Shown in pieces: positions 23,105-31,257 of a stretch of DNA of 64,000 bases. Numbering within the stretch: position 1 is the first letter of the stretch; every line of letters starts with the position of its first letter. A model generated the notes under the pieces. It did no database searches. It was not told the DNA's origin and was given only the letters and a program-made list of their open reading frames with translations. The position numbers and the translations under genes are program-made. The DNA comes from Nitrososphaera sp. (GTDB lineage: Archaea > Thermoproteota > Nitrososphaeria > Nitrososphaerales > Nitrososphaeraceae), in contig NZ_JACAEH010000014.1 of assembly GCF_013388945.1 (NCBI RefSeq), positions 62,001-126,000 on the forward strand. The letters run 5' to 3'.

Positions 23105-23641
23105 TTGTACCGCGCGGGTGAGGTGGCCCGTAAGACGGACGTAGTAGCTTTTAGGATACCTGCTGAAAAAATAGACCGGCTCAGAAAAGAGGCAAAGATC
23201 AAAAAGGTCAGCGTGAACGTGATGGCAAACCACATCCTGGACCTGTTCTTCGACTTCCAGCTTGCCGCCAACAACGCGGGATTCATCTCGCTCCCAAGGA
23301 AGACGATTCGCGGGATGCTGGGCGCGCTGCGCGAAGAGGAGATAGCCATCCTGGCAAGGGGTCCGCTCAAGTCTGACTTTGAGGACCTTGTCTACATGAT
23401 GGCCGGCAAGTTCACGCTCCAGTCGTTTCTGAACACCTTCCTTGCATGGGCCAGGGACTCGAATTTCCCGTACCGCGACGACTTTGAGGACGGCCAGAGG
23501 AGCATAACTATCCACCACAACATGGGCAGGAAGTGGTCGATGCTCCTGAAGGAGTTCCTTTCGCCGACGCTTGAGGGGCTTGCCTCCAGGGTCACGTTCA
23601 GCGTGCGCGAAGACGTCCTGGTCATAGACGTCCAGGAATGA
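23105..23641 (+). CDS. Putative ribbon-helix-helix-like regulatory protein, 178 aa
   Basis: The N-terminal 45 residues (TDVVAFRIPAEKIDRLRKEA, then VSVNVMANHILDLFFDF) look like a ribbon-helix-helix DNA-binding unit. The rest is a mixed alpha/beta domain ending in FSVREDVLVIDVQE, which resembles a small heme- or ligand-binding fold only in outline; no family is claimed. TTG 23105 lies about 25 nt after a clear TATA box, which fixes the start. The neighbour downstream is a V4R sensor-like protein. Confidence 0.6.
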   Translation: MYRAGEVARKTDVVAFRIPAEKIDRLRKEAKIKKVSVNVMANHILDLFFDFQLAANNAGFISLPRKTIRGMLGALREEEIAILARGPLKSDFEDLVYMMAGKFTLQSFLNTFLAWARDSNFPYRDDFEDGQRSITIHHNMGRKWSMLLKEFLSPTLEGLASRVTFSVREDVLVIDVQE

Positions 23642-23731
23642 GCAAAACGCGCAGCGTATTTTCTAAAATGCGACTCCTGCCTGAAAAATTGTTCCAATTT
23701 ATTTAATTATTTCCTGCATGCAAAGTATCCG

Positions 23732-24295
23732 GTGCCCAAGGAAGACGTTTCGCGCGTACCTGAAAGCGTCTACCTGAACGAGTATTTCGATTTCGATCCA
23801 AAAGCAAACAAGACGCAGGACAAGGTGTTTGGCTGCAAGGCGATTCTCACCAACGAGGAGTTCTGGGACGCGCTGCAGGACGGGCTATATGATACATTAA
23901 ACGAGGGCTGGTCTGTGATACTTTTCCAGATGGGATTAAAGTACGGCACGTCGGTTGGAGGAAAGGCCAGAGAATCGATACAGGATGTCCAGCAGGCAGT
24001 CAAGTTCTTAGAATCGTACGGGCTGATGGCCGGCTGGGGCAGGTTCAAGGCCGCCCCTTTCACGCTTGCAGCAGGCAAGCTTGCCGGCGACCTCAGGGTT
24101 ACAGTCGAGGACAACTTTTTTGCAAAGACGGGCAAGAAAAAGAAGTGGGAGACTCCCCGGTGCTTCTTTATCGCCGGCCTGCTTGCAGGCATTGCGGAGG
24201 GACTGCTTGGCGAGGGCCATGCCTGCATAGAGACAAGGTGCATGGCAAGCGGCGCCCACGCCTGCGAGTTTCTGGTGACCCGAAGGAACAGGTAA
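23732..24295 (+). CDS. V4R (4-vinyl reductase) domain protein
   Basis: A 187-aa protein. The C-terminal half matches the V4R small-molecule-binding domain: FFIAGLLAGIAEGLLGEGHACIETRCMASGAHACEFLV, whose Cys-rich end (C-x5-C-x6-C, with a GxxxCEF close) is the family signature. V4R proteins act as sensors or in bacteriochlorophyll-type pathways; here a sensory role is inferred. GTG 23732 follows a TTTAATTAT TATA box by about 28 nt. The stop codon overlaps the start of the next zinc-ribbon gene (TAATG). Confidence 0.8.
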   Translation: MPKEDVSRVPESVYLNEYFDFDPKANKTQDKVFGCKAILTNEEFWDALQDGLYDTLNEGWSVILFQMGLKYGTSVGGKARESIQDVQQAVKFLESYGLMAGWGRFKAAPFTLAAGKLAGDLRVTVEDNFFAKTGKKKKWETPRCFFIAGLLAGIAEGLLGEGHACIETRCMASGAHACEFLVTRRNR

Positions 24296-24510
24296 TGCAA
24301 CCAATTGCAGTGCATTATCGTGCAGACCTGCACCTTAAGACCCAAGCGCGCATTTGGAGCGCCATGGGATTCAGATGCCTGGAATGCGCAAGCGACCTCC
24401 GGAACAAGGTCATGGTAACAAGGCTTGGAGACATCGACGTGTGGTTCTGCGACGGCTGCAACATCTACTACGACAAGAAGGAGATAAAGGGCCTCATCTT
24501 TTGCAGGTAA
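24295..24510 (+). CDS. Small zinc-ribbon protein, 71 aa
   Basis: The cysteine pairs CLEC and CDGC frame a zinc ribbon (FRCLECASDL ... VWFCDGCNIYYDKKEIKG). ATG 24295 overlaps the V4R stop; ATG 24364 (MGFRCLEC) would give a 48-aa form containing the whole ribbon. Coupling to the V4R gene suggests a shared pathway. Function unknown. Confidence 0.6.
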   Translation: MQPIAVHYRADLHLKTQARIWSAMGFRCLECASDLRNKVMVTRLGDIDVWFCDGCNIYYDKKEIKGLIFCR

Positions 24511-24541
24511 GTCTAATATAGGATGCGCAGGACGTATCTGC

Positions 24542-24766
24542 GTGCAGGCTGCAAAAAGCCACGACCTCCGGGTGCTCGGGATAATGATAGGCGCCGCGCT
24601 GTTCTTTGCAGTCACGCTTCTAATCTCGTTCTTTGGAGTCATCATCATGATAAAGGAGCTTGGCATACCCGCAAGCGAGGGCCCCAACTACTTTATGCTA
24701 GGGCTCGTACCGCCTTCGATAGGGACGTTCTTTCTCTTTACAAAGGTGCTCGGCCGGTTCCTCTAG
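24542..24766 (+). CDS. Two-helix membrane protein, 74 aa
   Basis: Two hydrophobic segments (VLGIMIGAALFFAVTLLISF and FMLGLVPPSIGTFFLFTKVL) and no recognised motif. GTG 24542 lies about 26 nt after TCTAATATA. The stop overlaps the convergent gene's stop by 4 bp. Function unknown. Confidence 0.55.
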   Translation: MQAAKSHDLRVLGIMIGAALFFAVTLLISFFGVIIMIKELGIPASEGPNYFMLGLVPPSIGTFFLFTKVLGRFL

Positions 24767-25011
24767 GGCATGAGGTCAAGGGCCATGCGGAGCTCTGCTA
24801 TCTCTTTTTCAACCACGCGCCTGTCAGACTCGTCCTGCGCGTATTTCAGCAGACGCTCGCACGCGTCAATCTCTGCCATGATGACGTCCCTCTTGCCAAG
24901 GCAAAGGGAATGGTACTGGTCTGTAAACGCGTAGGCTATCTTCTTTGAATCCTTGCACCCGCAGGTTTTTGCAACTATGATTGAGCGGACCTCGGTCTCA
25001 GCGATGTTCAT
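24763..25011 (-). CDS. Hypothetical protein with helical hairpin, 82 aa
   Basis: Not recognised. The N-terminal half has CGCKDSKKIAYAFTDQYHS; the second half is a long amphipathic helical pair (VIMAEIDACERLLKYAQDES and RVVEKEIAELRMALDL). ATG 25011 is preferred over the ORF-track start at 25074, since an AT-rich ATTTTATG lies just upstream of it. Confidence 0.55.
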   Translation of the reverse strand: MNIAETEVRSIIVAKTCGCKDSKKIAYAFTDQYHSLCLGKRDVIMAEIDACERLLKYAQDESDRRVVEKEIAELRMALDLMP

Positions 25012-25113
25012 GAAAGTGAAATGGCGCCCATAAAATAAAAAGGGCACTGAACATGGTGCAGCGATGCTTAACATCGCGCAAGTCTTTTAAAATATGGCTT
25101 TCCGGTACTTGTC

Positions 25114-25230
25114 ATGAAAGAGTCGTTCCACTGCAGGCCGTGCGACAAAGAGTTCATCGAAGAGGACTTGGCAGTGAAGCACAGGCAGACGACCGGCCAC
25201 GAAGTGATACAGCGCAGGCTGGAGAGCTAA
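25114..25230 (+). CDS. Single C2H2 zinc-finger mini-protein, 38 aa
   Basis: Absent from the ORF track. It encodes MKESFHCRPCDKEFIEEDLA then VKHRQTTGHEVIQRRLES, one classic C2H2 finger (C-x2-C ... H-x5-H). A strong TATA box (CTTTTAAAATAT, about 25084-25095) lies 25-30 nt upstream of ATG 25114. It may bind nucleic acid alone or as a dimer. Confidence 0.65.
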   Translation: MKESFHCRPCDKEFIEEDLAVKHRQTTGHEVIQRRLES

Positions 25231-25235
25231 AAAAT

Positions 25236-25481
25236 TCAGGGAGGAAGGTCTGCAAGTTTTACCTGCGCCTTCCCTTCGCTGCTTGCTGATCTTATCGCGT
25301 CGATGCACGCTGCCTTGATGTCGTCGTAGGCCGTGACTCTCATTATCTCCTCAAGCGACGGCAGCGCCTCTACGCCCCGCGCCGACAGTCTTTTGATGGC
25401 CTCCTTCTTTTCCTGAGGGTTGCTTGACCACTTCGCTGCCTCTTTCAGTTCCCAGAGCGATTTGTCGGACAACCGGTCCAC
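25236..25481 (-). CDS. Hypothetical helical protein, 81 aa
   Basis: Not recognised. The pattern of short helices (WELKEAAKWSSNPQEKKEAI, then RGVEALPSLEEIMRVTAYDD) resembles a HEAT-like repeat pair, as inference only. The GTG at 25481 is used; TTG 25472 is an alternative closer to expected TATA spacing. It converges on the zinc-finger mini-gene with a 5-nt gap. Confidence 0.5.
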   Translation of the reverse strand: MDRLSDKSLWELKEAAKWSSNPQEKKEAIKRLSARGVEALPSLEEIMRVTAYDDIKAACIDAIRSASSEGKAQVKLADLPP

Positions 25482-25559
25482 CTGCCTATTTATCGCGCAA
25501 CTCGTATTTACGCAAGCTGGTCAGGAAAGGTTATAGCCACGTCTCATAGCCCCACGGCT

Positions 25560-26846
25560 ATGCAGGAGTACGTCGCCCTTGCGGTGTTTGCGGCGGTGTA
25601 CGTCCTGATAATAGGCCGCAGGCGCTTTGGGGTGCCGATATGGGTCGCGATGCTCATTGGGGCAGCGCTTATGGTCGGCCTGCAGGTCACGTCAATCCAG
25701 GGCGCCTACGACGCAGTCAACCTGGAGGTGATTGCGTTTCTCTTTGGCATGTTCAGCATTGTCTCGGCGCTGGAGAGGGCCGGCGTGCTAAAGATGATAG
25801 CCATGAAGATGCTGTCGTGGGCAAGGACGCCTTCGCAGCTCCTGATGGCCTTTGTGGTCGGGATGGGTGTGCTCTCGGCTTTTCTTGTAAACGACACCAT
25901 CGCGCTTCTCGGGATACCGCTTGCAATCCACGTCGCAAAACACGCAGGAATCAAGCCTGCGGTTCTTTTGCTTGCGCTTGCGTTTGGCATAACGGTTGGG
26001 AGCGTCATGACGCCTATTGGAAACCCCCAGAACTTGCTAATAGCCATAGACAGCGGCTTTGACCTGCCGTTTCGGACGTTTCTCTTTTACCTGGCAGCCC
26101 CGACTGTTGCAAACCTCTTTGTCACCTATTTTATCTTGAAGCTGTATTTCAGAAAGGAGCTTCCGCAAAAGCTGCAGTACGCGCCTGTTGCAGCTGAAGT
26201 TGTAAGTGGCGAGAGCATCCCGGACCCGAGGCAAGCAAAAATCGCGATATACATAACGATAGCCACGCTTGCTGGCTTTTTGCTGTCAGAGCTCCTGCAT
26301 GTTTACCAGATAGCGCAATTCAGCATCAGCATAGTCGCGATGCTTGGAGCGGCCGCGCTCTACGCCCTTTCGTCAGAGCGGACGCAGCTTTTGAAACACG
26401 TGGATTATTCTGTTCTGGTGTTCTTTGCGGGCATGTTCATAGTCACGTCGTCGATGTGGCAGTCAGGCGCAATAGGGATAATCACCGGCTGGCTCCCTGA
26501 CCCAAGCCCAGCAGACGAGGCGCAGAGCCTGAGCGTCATAACCGCGGCAAGCCTCGCGCTCAGCCAGGTCCTCAGCAACGTGCCGTTTGTCTCGCTGTAC
26601 GACTTTGTGATGATTGACAGCGGCTTTGGGCAGGAGCACGTCGCGCAGTGGCTGATGCTCGCTGCAGCAAGCACTGTCGCAGGCAACCTGACTATACTTG
26701 GCGCGGCGAGCAACGTGATCGTCATCGAAGCAGCCGAAACGCGGGGCATGCGCGCGTTTTCGTTTGTCGAGTTTTCAAAGATAGGCAGCATAATCACCGT
26801 TGCAAATATCGCAATCTACTACGCGTTCATCTATTTCGTGCTCTAG
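25560..26846 (+). CDS. SLC13/ArsB-type anion or cation transporter
   Basis: A 428-aa membrane protein with about 11 transmembrane segments of the ion-transporter superfamily (citrate/ArsB/NhaD-like permeases). Family features include IAFLFGMFSIVSALERAGVL, FLVNDTIALLGIPLAI and GSVMTPIGNPQNLLIA, with a second re-entrant NVPFVSL motif in the C-terminal half. The substrate cannot be fixed: arsenite, dicarboxylate or sodium exchange are possible. A TATA-like GGTTATAGC lies about 29 nt upstream of ATG 25560. Confidence 0.82.
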   Translation: MQEYVALAVFAAVYVLIIGRRRFGVPIWVAMLIGAALMVGLQVTSIQGAYDAVNLEVIAFLFGMFSIVSALERAGVLKMIAMKMLSWARTPSQLLMAFVVGMGVLSAFLVNDTIALLGIPLAIHVAKHAGIKPAVLLLALAFGITVGSVMTPIGNPQNLLIAIDSGFDLPFRTFLFYLAAPTVANLFVTYFILKLYFRKELPQKLQYAPVAAEVVSGESIPDPRQAKIAIYITIATLAGFLLSELLHVYQIAQFSISIVAMLGAAALYALSSERTQLLKHVDYSVLVFFAGMFIVTSSMWQSGAIGIITGWLPDPSPADEAQSLSVITAASLALSQVLSNVPFVSLYDFVMIDSGFGQEHVAQWLMLAAASTVAGNLTILGAASNVIVIEAAETRGMRAFSFVEFSKIGSIITVANIAIYYAFIYFVL

Positions 26847-26905
26847 GGCGTACGTGCGAAAATAGACTTGCCGGGGCTTTAATAGCGCAGTCACTAAAAC
26901 CCGCC

Positions 26906-27223
26906 GTGGTTCGCATAACCGTCTCGCCTGATGCTGCAAGGTACCTCATAAGGAAGATGAAGAGGCCAAACGTCATAGTCTACCGCGACATTTTCCGCGC
27001 AAAGCGCGGGTCCGTGTTCATCCTCAGGGTCAGGGCGGCAGACGGCAGGGAGCCGGGCGGGCAGTTTGAGGCAAGCGACCACGCAGGCGTGACTGTCTGG
27101 GTGGAAAGCGAGTTTCTGCGCCGGCTTGCGCCGGGCGAGGGCATTTCAATCGGCCTTGACAGGGGCCTGATAAAGAGCCTGAAGGTCGAGATGGCGTCTG
27201 AGCGAATAAGCGCGCTTGCCTAG
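26906..27223 (+). CDS. Conserved hypothetical protein, 105 aa
   Basis: Not recognised. A beta-rich soluble protein starting VVRITVSPDAARYLIRKM and including RDIFRAKRGSVFILRVRAAD. The GTG at 26906 is preferred to the upstream ORF opening at 26648, which lies inside the transporter gene; a CTTTAATAG TATA box is about 26 nt upstream. It is flanked by a transporter and a secreted protein on the same strand. Confidence 0.6.
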   Translation: MVRITVSPDAARYLIRKMKRPNVIVYRDIFRAKRGSVFILRVRAADGREPGGQFEASDHAGVTVWVESEFLRRLAPGEGISIGLDRGLIKSLKVEMASERISALA

Positions 27224-27279
27224 ATGTATTTCTGCGAACGTACAACCCGTTATGAAATATGCTGGCATGACGCGTGTAG

Positions 27280-28302
27280 ATGAAGCTCAAGACTATCATG
27301 GTGCTGGCGCTGATGGTGGTAATTTTCATGTCCTTTAGCATGCTCCAGGCCCGGGGCGAAGAGTTCCAGGGCCCGACGCTGACTGCGACTGACACCATAG
27401 CAGGTAGGTACACCGACCCTTCCTCGTTCCTTACAGTCGAGTTCCCGGACGGGTGGACTGGCATAGACTACCTCGGCTCGCCCCTCGTCTCGCCTGACGG
27501 CGTGCTTGAAGACGGGGGCATGGCAGGATGGCCCGAAGTGTCCATGATGGCAGTCGTGATGAAAAGGTCGGGGCTTGAAGGCATGATATCAGACGCTGCC
27601 GACGACGAGTCGGACTATGGTTGCAAGACGCTGTCCACCAGATACGTCACGATGCAGGGCGTCAACGCGATTGAAAACGTGAAAGAGTGCGCTTCTGACG
27701 GTAATTACGCCAAATCAAAGGTGTACATAATGCCGACGCAGTCGCAGATTGCAGTCCTTGCGTATTCCGTGACGTCTGCCGAGAAATACGAAGACTACCT
27801 TCCTGCCTTTGAGCAGTCGGTGCAGACTGCAAGGCTGGATGGAAAGCCGGTGCAGGTAGGCTCTTTTGTGTCAAGGTCGCTTGGGCTTGAGCGCACCACC
27901 TACCCGATAACGGTTGCAGGAAATCCTGTGGAAATCGCGCTTGAAAGCTCCTCTGACATAAGCGACTTTTCTTTTGACGAGGAGTCCAAGACAATCTCCT
28001 TTACTGTGGCAGGGAGCGAGGACAAAAAGGGCGTGACCATAGTTCCTGCAAGCTGGGCGCTTGAAGGCCCCTACACGGTCATGGTAGACGGCAGGCCGGC
28101 ACAAGACGTCGTCGTCATAAGCGACACCACGTCGCAGGACGAGCAGACCATCGTGAGGCTCGACTACAGCCACAGCGTGCACGAGATATCGATAACGGGG
28201 GCGGCAGTCGCGCCCGAGTTCCCGCCGTTTGTTGCAGGCCTCGCCGCGGCAGGCGCAATAGGTGCAGGCCTTGCCGCGCGAAAGGTGCTTAGGATAACCT
28301 AG
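27280..28302 (+). CDS. Secreted protein with PEF-type C-terminal sorting signal
   Basis: A 340-aa exported protein. It has a signal peptide (MVLALMVVIFMSFSMLQARG), then a PsbP/DUF1795-like region (SSFLTVEFPDGWTGIDYLGS) and a second beta domain. The C-terminus reads APEFPPFVAGLAAAGAIGAG then LAARKVLRIT: a PEF motif, a hydrophobic helix and basic residues. This matches the layout of archaeosortase substrates (PEF/PEFG-CTERM), implying cell-surface processing and anchoring. A TATA-like GAAATATG lies about 28 nt before ATG 27280. Confidence 0.72.
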   Translation: MKLKTIMVLALMVVIFMSFSMLQARGEEFQGPTLTATDTIAGRYTDPSSFLTVEFPDGWTGIDYLGSPLVSPDGVLEDGGMAGWPEVSMMAVVMKRSGLEGMISDAADDESDYGCKTLSTRYVTMQGVNAIENVKECASDGNYAKSKVYIMPTQSQIAVLAYSVTSAEKYEDYLPAFEQSVQTARLDGKPVQVGSFVSRSLGLERTTYPITVAGNPVEIALESSSDISDFSFDEESKTISFTVAGSEDKKGVTIVPASWALEGPYTVMVDGRPAQDVVVISDTTSQDEQTIVRLDYSHSVHEISITGAAVAPEFPPFVAGLAAAGAIGAGLAARKVLRIT

Positions 28303-29339
28303 GGCACGAGCACTGCGCGCGCCTCTACTTCCGAGTTTTTCAGGCGCGCCAGCACCTCGTTTGCCTCTGCAAGCCTGTGCGTCTCTATGACTACTTTGAG
28401 CGAGCTTTCAGAAGCTACCTTTACCAGGTCGGCCATGTCCTGCCTTGAGCCTATCACAGTGCCCCTGACAGTCTTTTCGTCAAAGGCAGAAAAGTTGGGT
28501 ATGTTGCCCACGACGCCGACGACTACAAGCCCGCCCTTTTTGACCGACTTTATTGCCGCATCTATGGCGTTTTCAGAAGGCGCAAACACTATTGCGCTGT
28601 CCAAGAGCCCCTCTTCCTTCTTGAGCTGCTTGACAAACTGGTCCGGCGAGTCCTGATATGCGACTGCATTGTCGGCGCCAAGCTTTTTTGCAAGGTCGAG
28701 GTGCTTTTTTGCCCTCGATATCGCCACAACGCGCGAGCCTTCCATCTTCGCCAGCTGCACGGCAAGGTGCCCGACGCCTCCCACGCCGAATATGCCAACG
28801 GACCTGCCTTTTGCCGGCTCGCTTGCCTTGACTGCCTTGTACGCGGTTATCCCGGGGCAGAAAAGGGGCGCGGCGTGCGGCGAGTCGATGCTGTCAGGTA
28901 TCGGCGTCACAAAGTCTTCGCTGGCGACGATGAACTCGGCGTATCCGCCCTGCACGCTCTCGCCCGTTATCTCGGCGTCGTCGCACAGGTGTTCCTTGCC
29001 TGACTTGCAGTACCCGCACTTCAGGCACGAGCTGAAAAGCGGCTGAATCCCGACCCTGTCGCCCTGTTTTATCCTGCGGGCGCCGGCGCCGGCCTTCTTG
29101 ACCACGCCCACCACCTCGTGCCCCGGCACCACGGGAAGCACGGAAGGCGAGCCCCTGTCCTTCCAGTCGCCTTCTATCATGTGGAGGTTCGACCTGCAGA
29201 CCCCGCACGCCTCTATCTCTATGAAAAGGTCGTTCCTGTTTTTTATTTCAGGGTTTGCAAGCGTCCTCAGCTTCAGCGGCCGCGTCTCTATGGGCGCGCA
29301 CCTGTCAAGCACCATCGCCTTCATGTCACTTACTGGCAC
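28299..29339 (-). CDS. Zinc-dependent alcohol dehydrogenase
   Basis: A 346-aa MDR-family dehydrogenase. The catalytic zinc site begins ACGVCRSNLHMIEG and includes GHEVVG; the structural zinc loop is CLKCGYCKSGKEHLC; the NAD(P)-binding loop is VGIFGVGGVGHLAVQLAK. Substrate unknown, probably an alcohol or aldehyde. The start is ATG 29339 or ATG 29324; the former overlaps the upstream NUDIX gene by 14 bp, so the two form an operon. Confidence 0.9.
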   Translation of the reverse strand: MPVSDMKAMVLDRCAPIETRPLKLRTLANPEIKNRNDLFIEIEACGVCRSNLHMIEGDWKDRGSPSVLPVVPGHEVVGVVKKAGAGARRIKQGDRVGIQPLFSSCLKCGYCKSGKEHLCDDAEITGESVQGGYAEFIVASEDFVTPIPDSIDSPHAAPLFCPGITAYKAVKASEPAKGRSVGIFGVGGVGHLAVQLAKMEGSRVVAISRAKKHLDLAKKLGADNAVAYQDSPDQFVKQLKKEEGLLDSAIVFAPSENAIDAAIKSVKKGGLVVVGVVGNIPNFSAFDEKTVRGTVIGSRQDMADLVKVASESSLKVVIETHRLAEANEVLARLKNSEVEARAVLVP

Positions 29340-29913
29340 CCTTGCCGTTTATCTTCATTCCTGCGCAGCACAGCAGGTATGCGACAAGCGTGCCGGCGTT
29401 TTCCACCTTTCTCTCTGCTATCATTTTTTCAAGCTTGCCGATGTTCACTATTTCCACGCGTATGTCCTCGGTGCCGTCGTGGTCGGTCTTGCCGTTTTTC
29501 AGGCCAGTCGCCCTGTACACGTGGACCGTCTGCCTCGACTTGCTGACCGACGGGTGGTAGTCATAGACGTGCTCTACCTTTTCTGCCCTGTAGCCGGTCT
29601 CCTCGGCAAGCTCGCGCCGCGCAGTCGCAAGCGGGCTCTCGCTTTTTTCCACGTGGCCTGCCGGGAACTCTATCATCACTTTGTCCAGCGGATACCTGTA
29701 CTGCCTTATCATGACAAGCCTCTTTTCGTCAAGGAACGGGACTACCACGACGACGTCAGACGAGCTGTAGTGCGTGTAGCGCATCTTTTTCCCCTTCGGG
29801 GTCTGCAGCTCGTCCTGGAAAAGCTCCATGTAGACCGTGTCGCCGTCCCTTGCCTCGTACACCTTTTTCCTTGAAAGGCGCTTCCAGCCCCTTGCCAACG
29901 CCTCTGCTGGCAT
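29326..29913 (-). CDS. NUDIX hydrolase (ADP-ribose pyrophosphatase-like)
   Basis: About 195 aa. The Nudix box is visible as GHVEKSESPLATARRELAEETGY (GxxxxxExxxxAxREL-EExG pattern), and the upstream PLDKVMIEFPAG strand is typical of ADP-ribose/NDP-sugar hydrolases. It probably clears ADP-ribose. The ORF track opens at TTG 29922; ATG 29913 is an equally good start. It is upstream of and overlaps the alcohol dehydrogenase gene, and is divergent from the winged-helix gene at 29995. Confidence 0.85.
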   Translation of the reverse strand: MPAEALARGWKRLSRKKVYEARDGDTVYMELFQDELQTPKGKKMRYTHYSSSDVVVVVPFLDEKRLVMIRQYRYPLDKVMIEFPAGHVEKSESPLATARRELAEETGYRAEKVEHVYDYHPSVSKSRQTVHVYRATGLKNGKTDHDGTEDIRVEIVNIGKLEKMIAERKVENAGTLVAYLLCCAGMKINGKGASK

Positions 29914-29994
29914 CGGGCGCAATTATAATGTTCTACTGCCAGAACAGCCCCGCAGGGGAGTTCCCCTTAAATCCGCGTCGCGCACAGAACCACC

Positions 29995-30792
29995 GTGGAA
30001 AGCCCGGACATCGAGCGCAAGCTCTCTGGCAGGACCCTGCAGGTCTACCTTTACCTCCAGCGCAAAAAGGAGCCCGCCGGCATCAGGGAGGTCCAGAGGG
30101 ACCTGGGCCTTTCAAGCCCGAGCGTGGCAGACTACCAGATAGAAAAGCTGGCCGGCATGGGGCTTGTCTCAAAGGACAGGCACGGCAGGGTCTTTGTGAC
30201 AAGGAAGGTCAGGGTGAAGGCGCTTGACTCGTACGTCAACTTTGGCAGGTTTTCAGTCCCGCGTCTTGCGTTCTACGCCTCGGTGTTTTCGGCAGTCGCA
30301 GTTCTTTACGCAGCGTTCAACATTTCGAACATGAGCATTTACGGCGTGGCTGTGCCTGCAGCGGCGGCTGCAGTCCTGTGGGTCGAAGCGTGGAGGATGT
30401 GGAGGTTCAGCCTCATAGAGAGGGCGCAAAACGCCAAGGCCGGCGAGAGACAGACCCTGCTCCACATGCTTGCGCCCGGGATAGCGGCAGTTGCCGTGTT
30501 TGTAGCGGCAGGCGGGTTCCTATCCCAGTACTCGCAGCAGTCGTCGCTTGTGCCGGCGCCTGTCGCCCCTTACGACTGGGAAGCAAGCAGGCCGACTCTT
30601 GAAGAGTCTGCAGAGATTTCCCACGAAAAGGTGGTCGCGGCGGGAAGCCCCTCTGGGATAGCCGAGCCGGTCATGACCGGCTTGCTCTTTTCTGCGGCAG
30701 TAGTCATGGGGTTTGTGGCCTACGTCGTCGCAAGGTACCGCTCTGCAGGGCGCGTTCTGGAACCAGAACAGGCGCACGACGCCGCGTCCTGA
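29995..30792 (+). CDS. Membrane protein with N-terminal winged-helix domain
   Basis: A 265-aa protein. The first 80 residues form a winged helix (TLQVYLYLQRKKEPAGIREV, then LSSPSVADYQIEKL and a wing). Four hydrophobic segments follow: about residues 92-112, 115-130, 160-182 and 223-244. A DNA-binding domain fused to a membrane domain suggests a membrane-bound regulator; this is inference. GTG 29995 follows a CCTTAAATCC TATA box. The next gene is another small exported protein. Confidence 0.72.
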   Translation: MESPDIERKLSGRTLQVYLYLQRKKEPAGIREVQRDLGLSSPSVADYQIEKLAGMGLVSKDRHGRVFVTRKVRVKALDSYVNFGRFSVPRLAFYASVFSAVAVLYAAFNISNMSIYGVAVPAAAAAVLWVEAWRMWRFSLIERAQNAKAGERQTLLHMLAPGIAAVAVFVAAGGFLSQYSQQSSLVPAPVAPYDWEASRPTLEESAEISHEKVVAAGSPSGIAEPVMTGLLFSAAVVMGFVAYVVARYRSAGRVLEPEQAHDAAS

Positions 30793-30829
30793 ACGCAGGA
30801 TTATCCAGAGCGCCTCCCATAGTTATTGC

Positions 30830-31207
30830 ATGGACGCAAAAAGAAAGCAGATAGCGCTGCTCGCAGCGGCCGGACTTTTCTTGGCAATCGCCGGCCCTGC
30901 GCAGCAGGCGCACGCGCAGTACGGGGTCGGAGGCAACCCGACCACCGCCCCTTCAGAGGAGCAGCTGCAAAAGTGCGACGAGTACAGCATACCTAGGGCG
31001 CAGTGCACGGAAAACGCCATCCTAGCAATCGAGAGGGTAAAGAGCGCGGAGAAGACCCAGTACGGCAACGATCCCGAGGGCTCGGGCACGTCGCTCCTTG
31101 CGACGCAGGCAGGCCAGACGTGGGTGTTCTTAGGAGTGCTGGGCGCCATATTCGGTGGAGTCGCGGCGGCGTTCTTTGTCAGGGGCAAGGGCACAAGGAC
31201 GCCCTGA
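30830..31207 (+). CDS. Small exported membrane-anchored protein, 125 aa
   Basis: A signal peptide (IALLAAAGLFLAIAGPAQQA) with a likely cleavage after AHA, a short extracytoplasmic region with two cysteines (KCDEYSIPRAQC), and a C-terminal transmembrane helix (VFLGVLGAIFGGVAAAFFV) ending RGKGTRTP. ATG 30830 is preferred over the ORF-track start at 30713, which lies inside the upstream gene. Function unknown. Confidence 0.65.
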   Translation: MDAKRKQIALLAAAGLFLAIAGPAQQAHAQYGVGGNPTTAPSEEQLQKCDEYSIPRAQCTENAILAIERVKSAEKTQYGNDPEGSGTSLLATQAGQTWVFLGVLGAIFGGVAAAFFVRGKGTRTP

Positions 31208-31210
31208 CCC

Positions 31211-31220
31211 TTCTTTTTTT
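31211..31220 (+). terminator. T-rich terminator
   Basis: TTCTTTTTTT follows 3 nt after the stop of the small exported protein and precedes the asnS promoter; it fits a simple archaeal T-run terminator. Confidence 0.35.
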
Positions 31221-31257
31221 AAAAAATTATAATAATCTGTCTCGCACAAATCCACCA

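Noticed and set aside
23770-24687. 305-aa minus-strand ORF
   Set aside because: Runs antisense across the V4R, zinc-ribbon and membrane genes, all of which have promoters and motifs; it has none.
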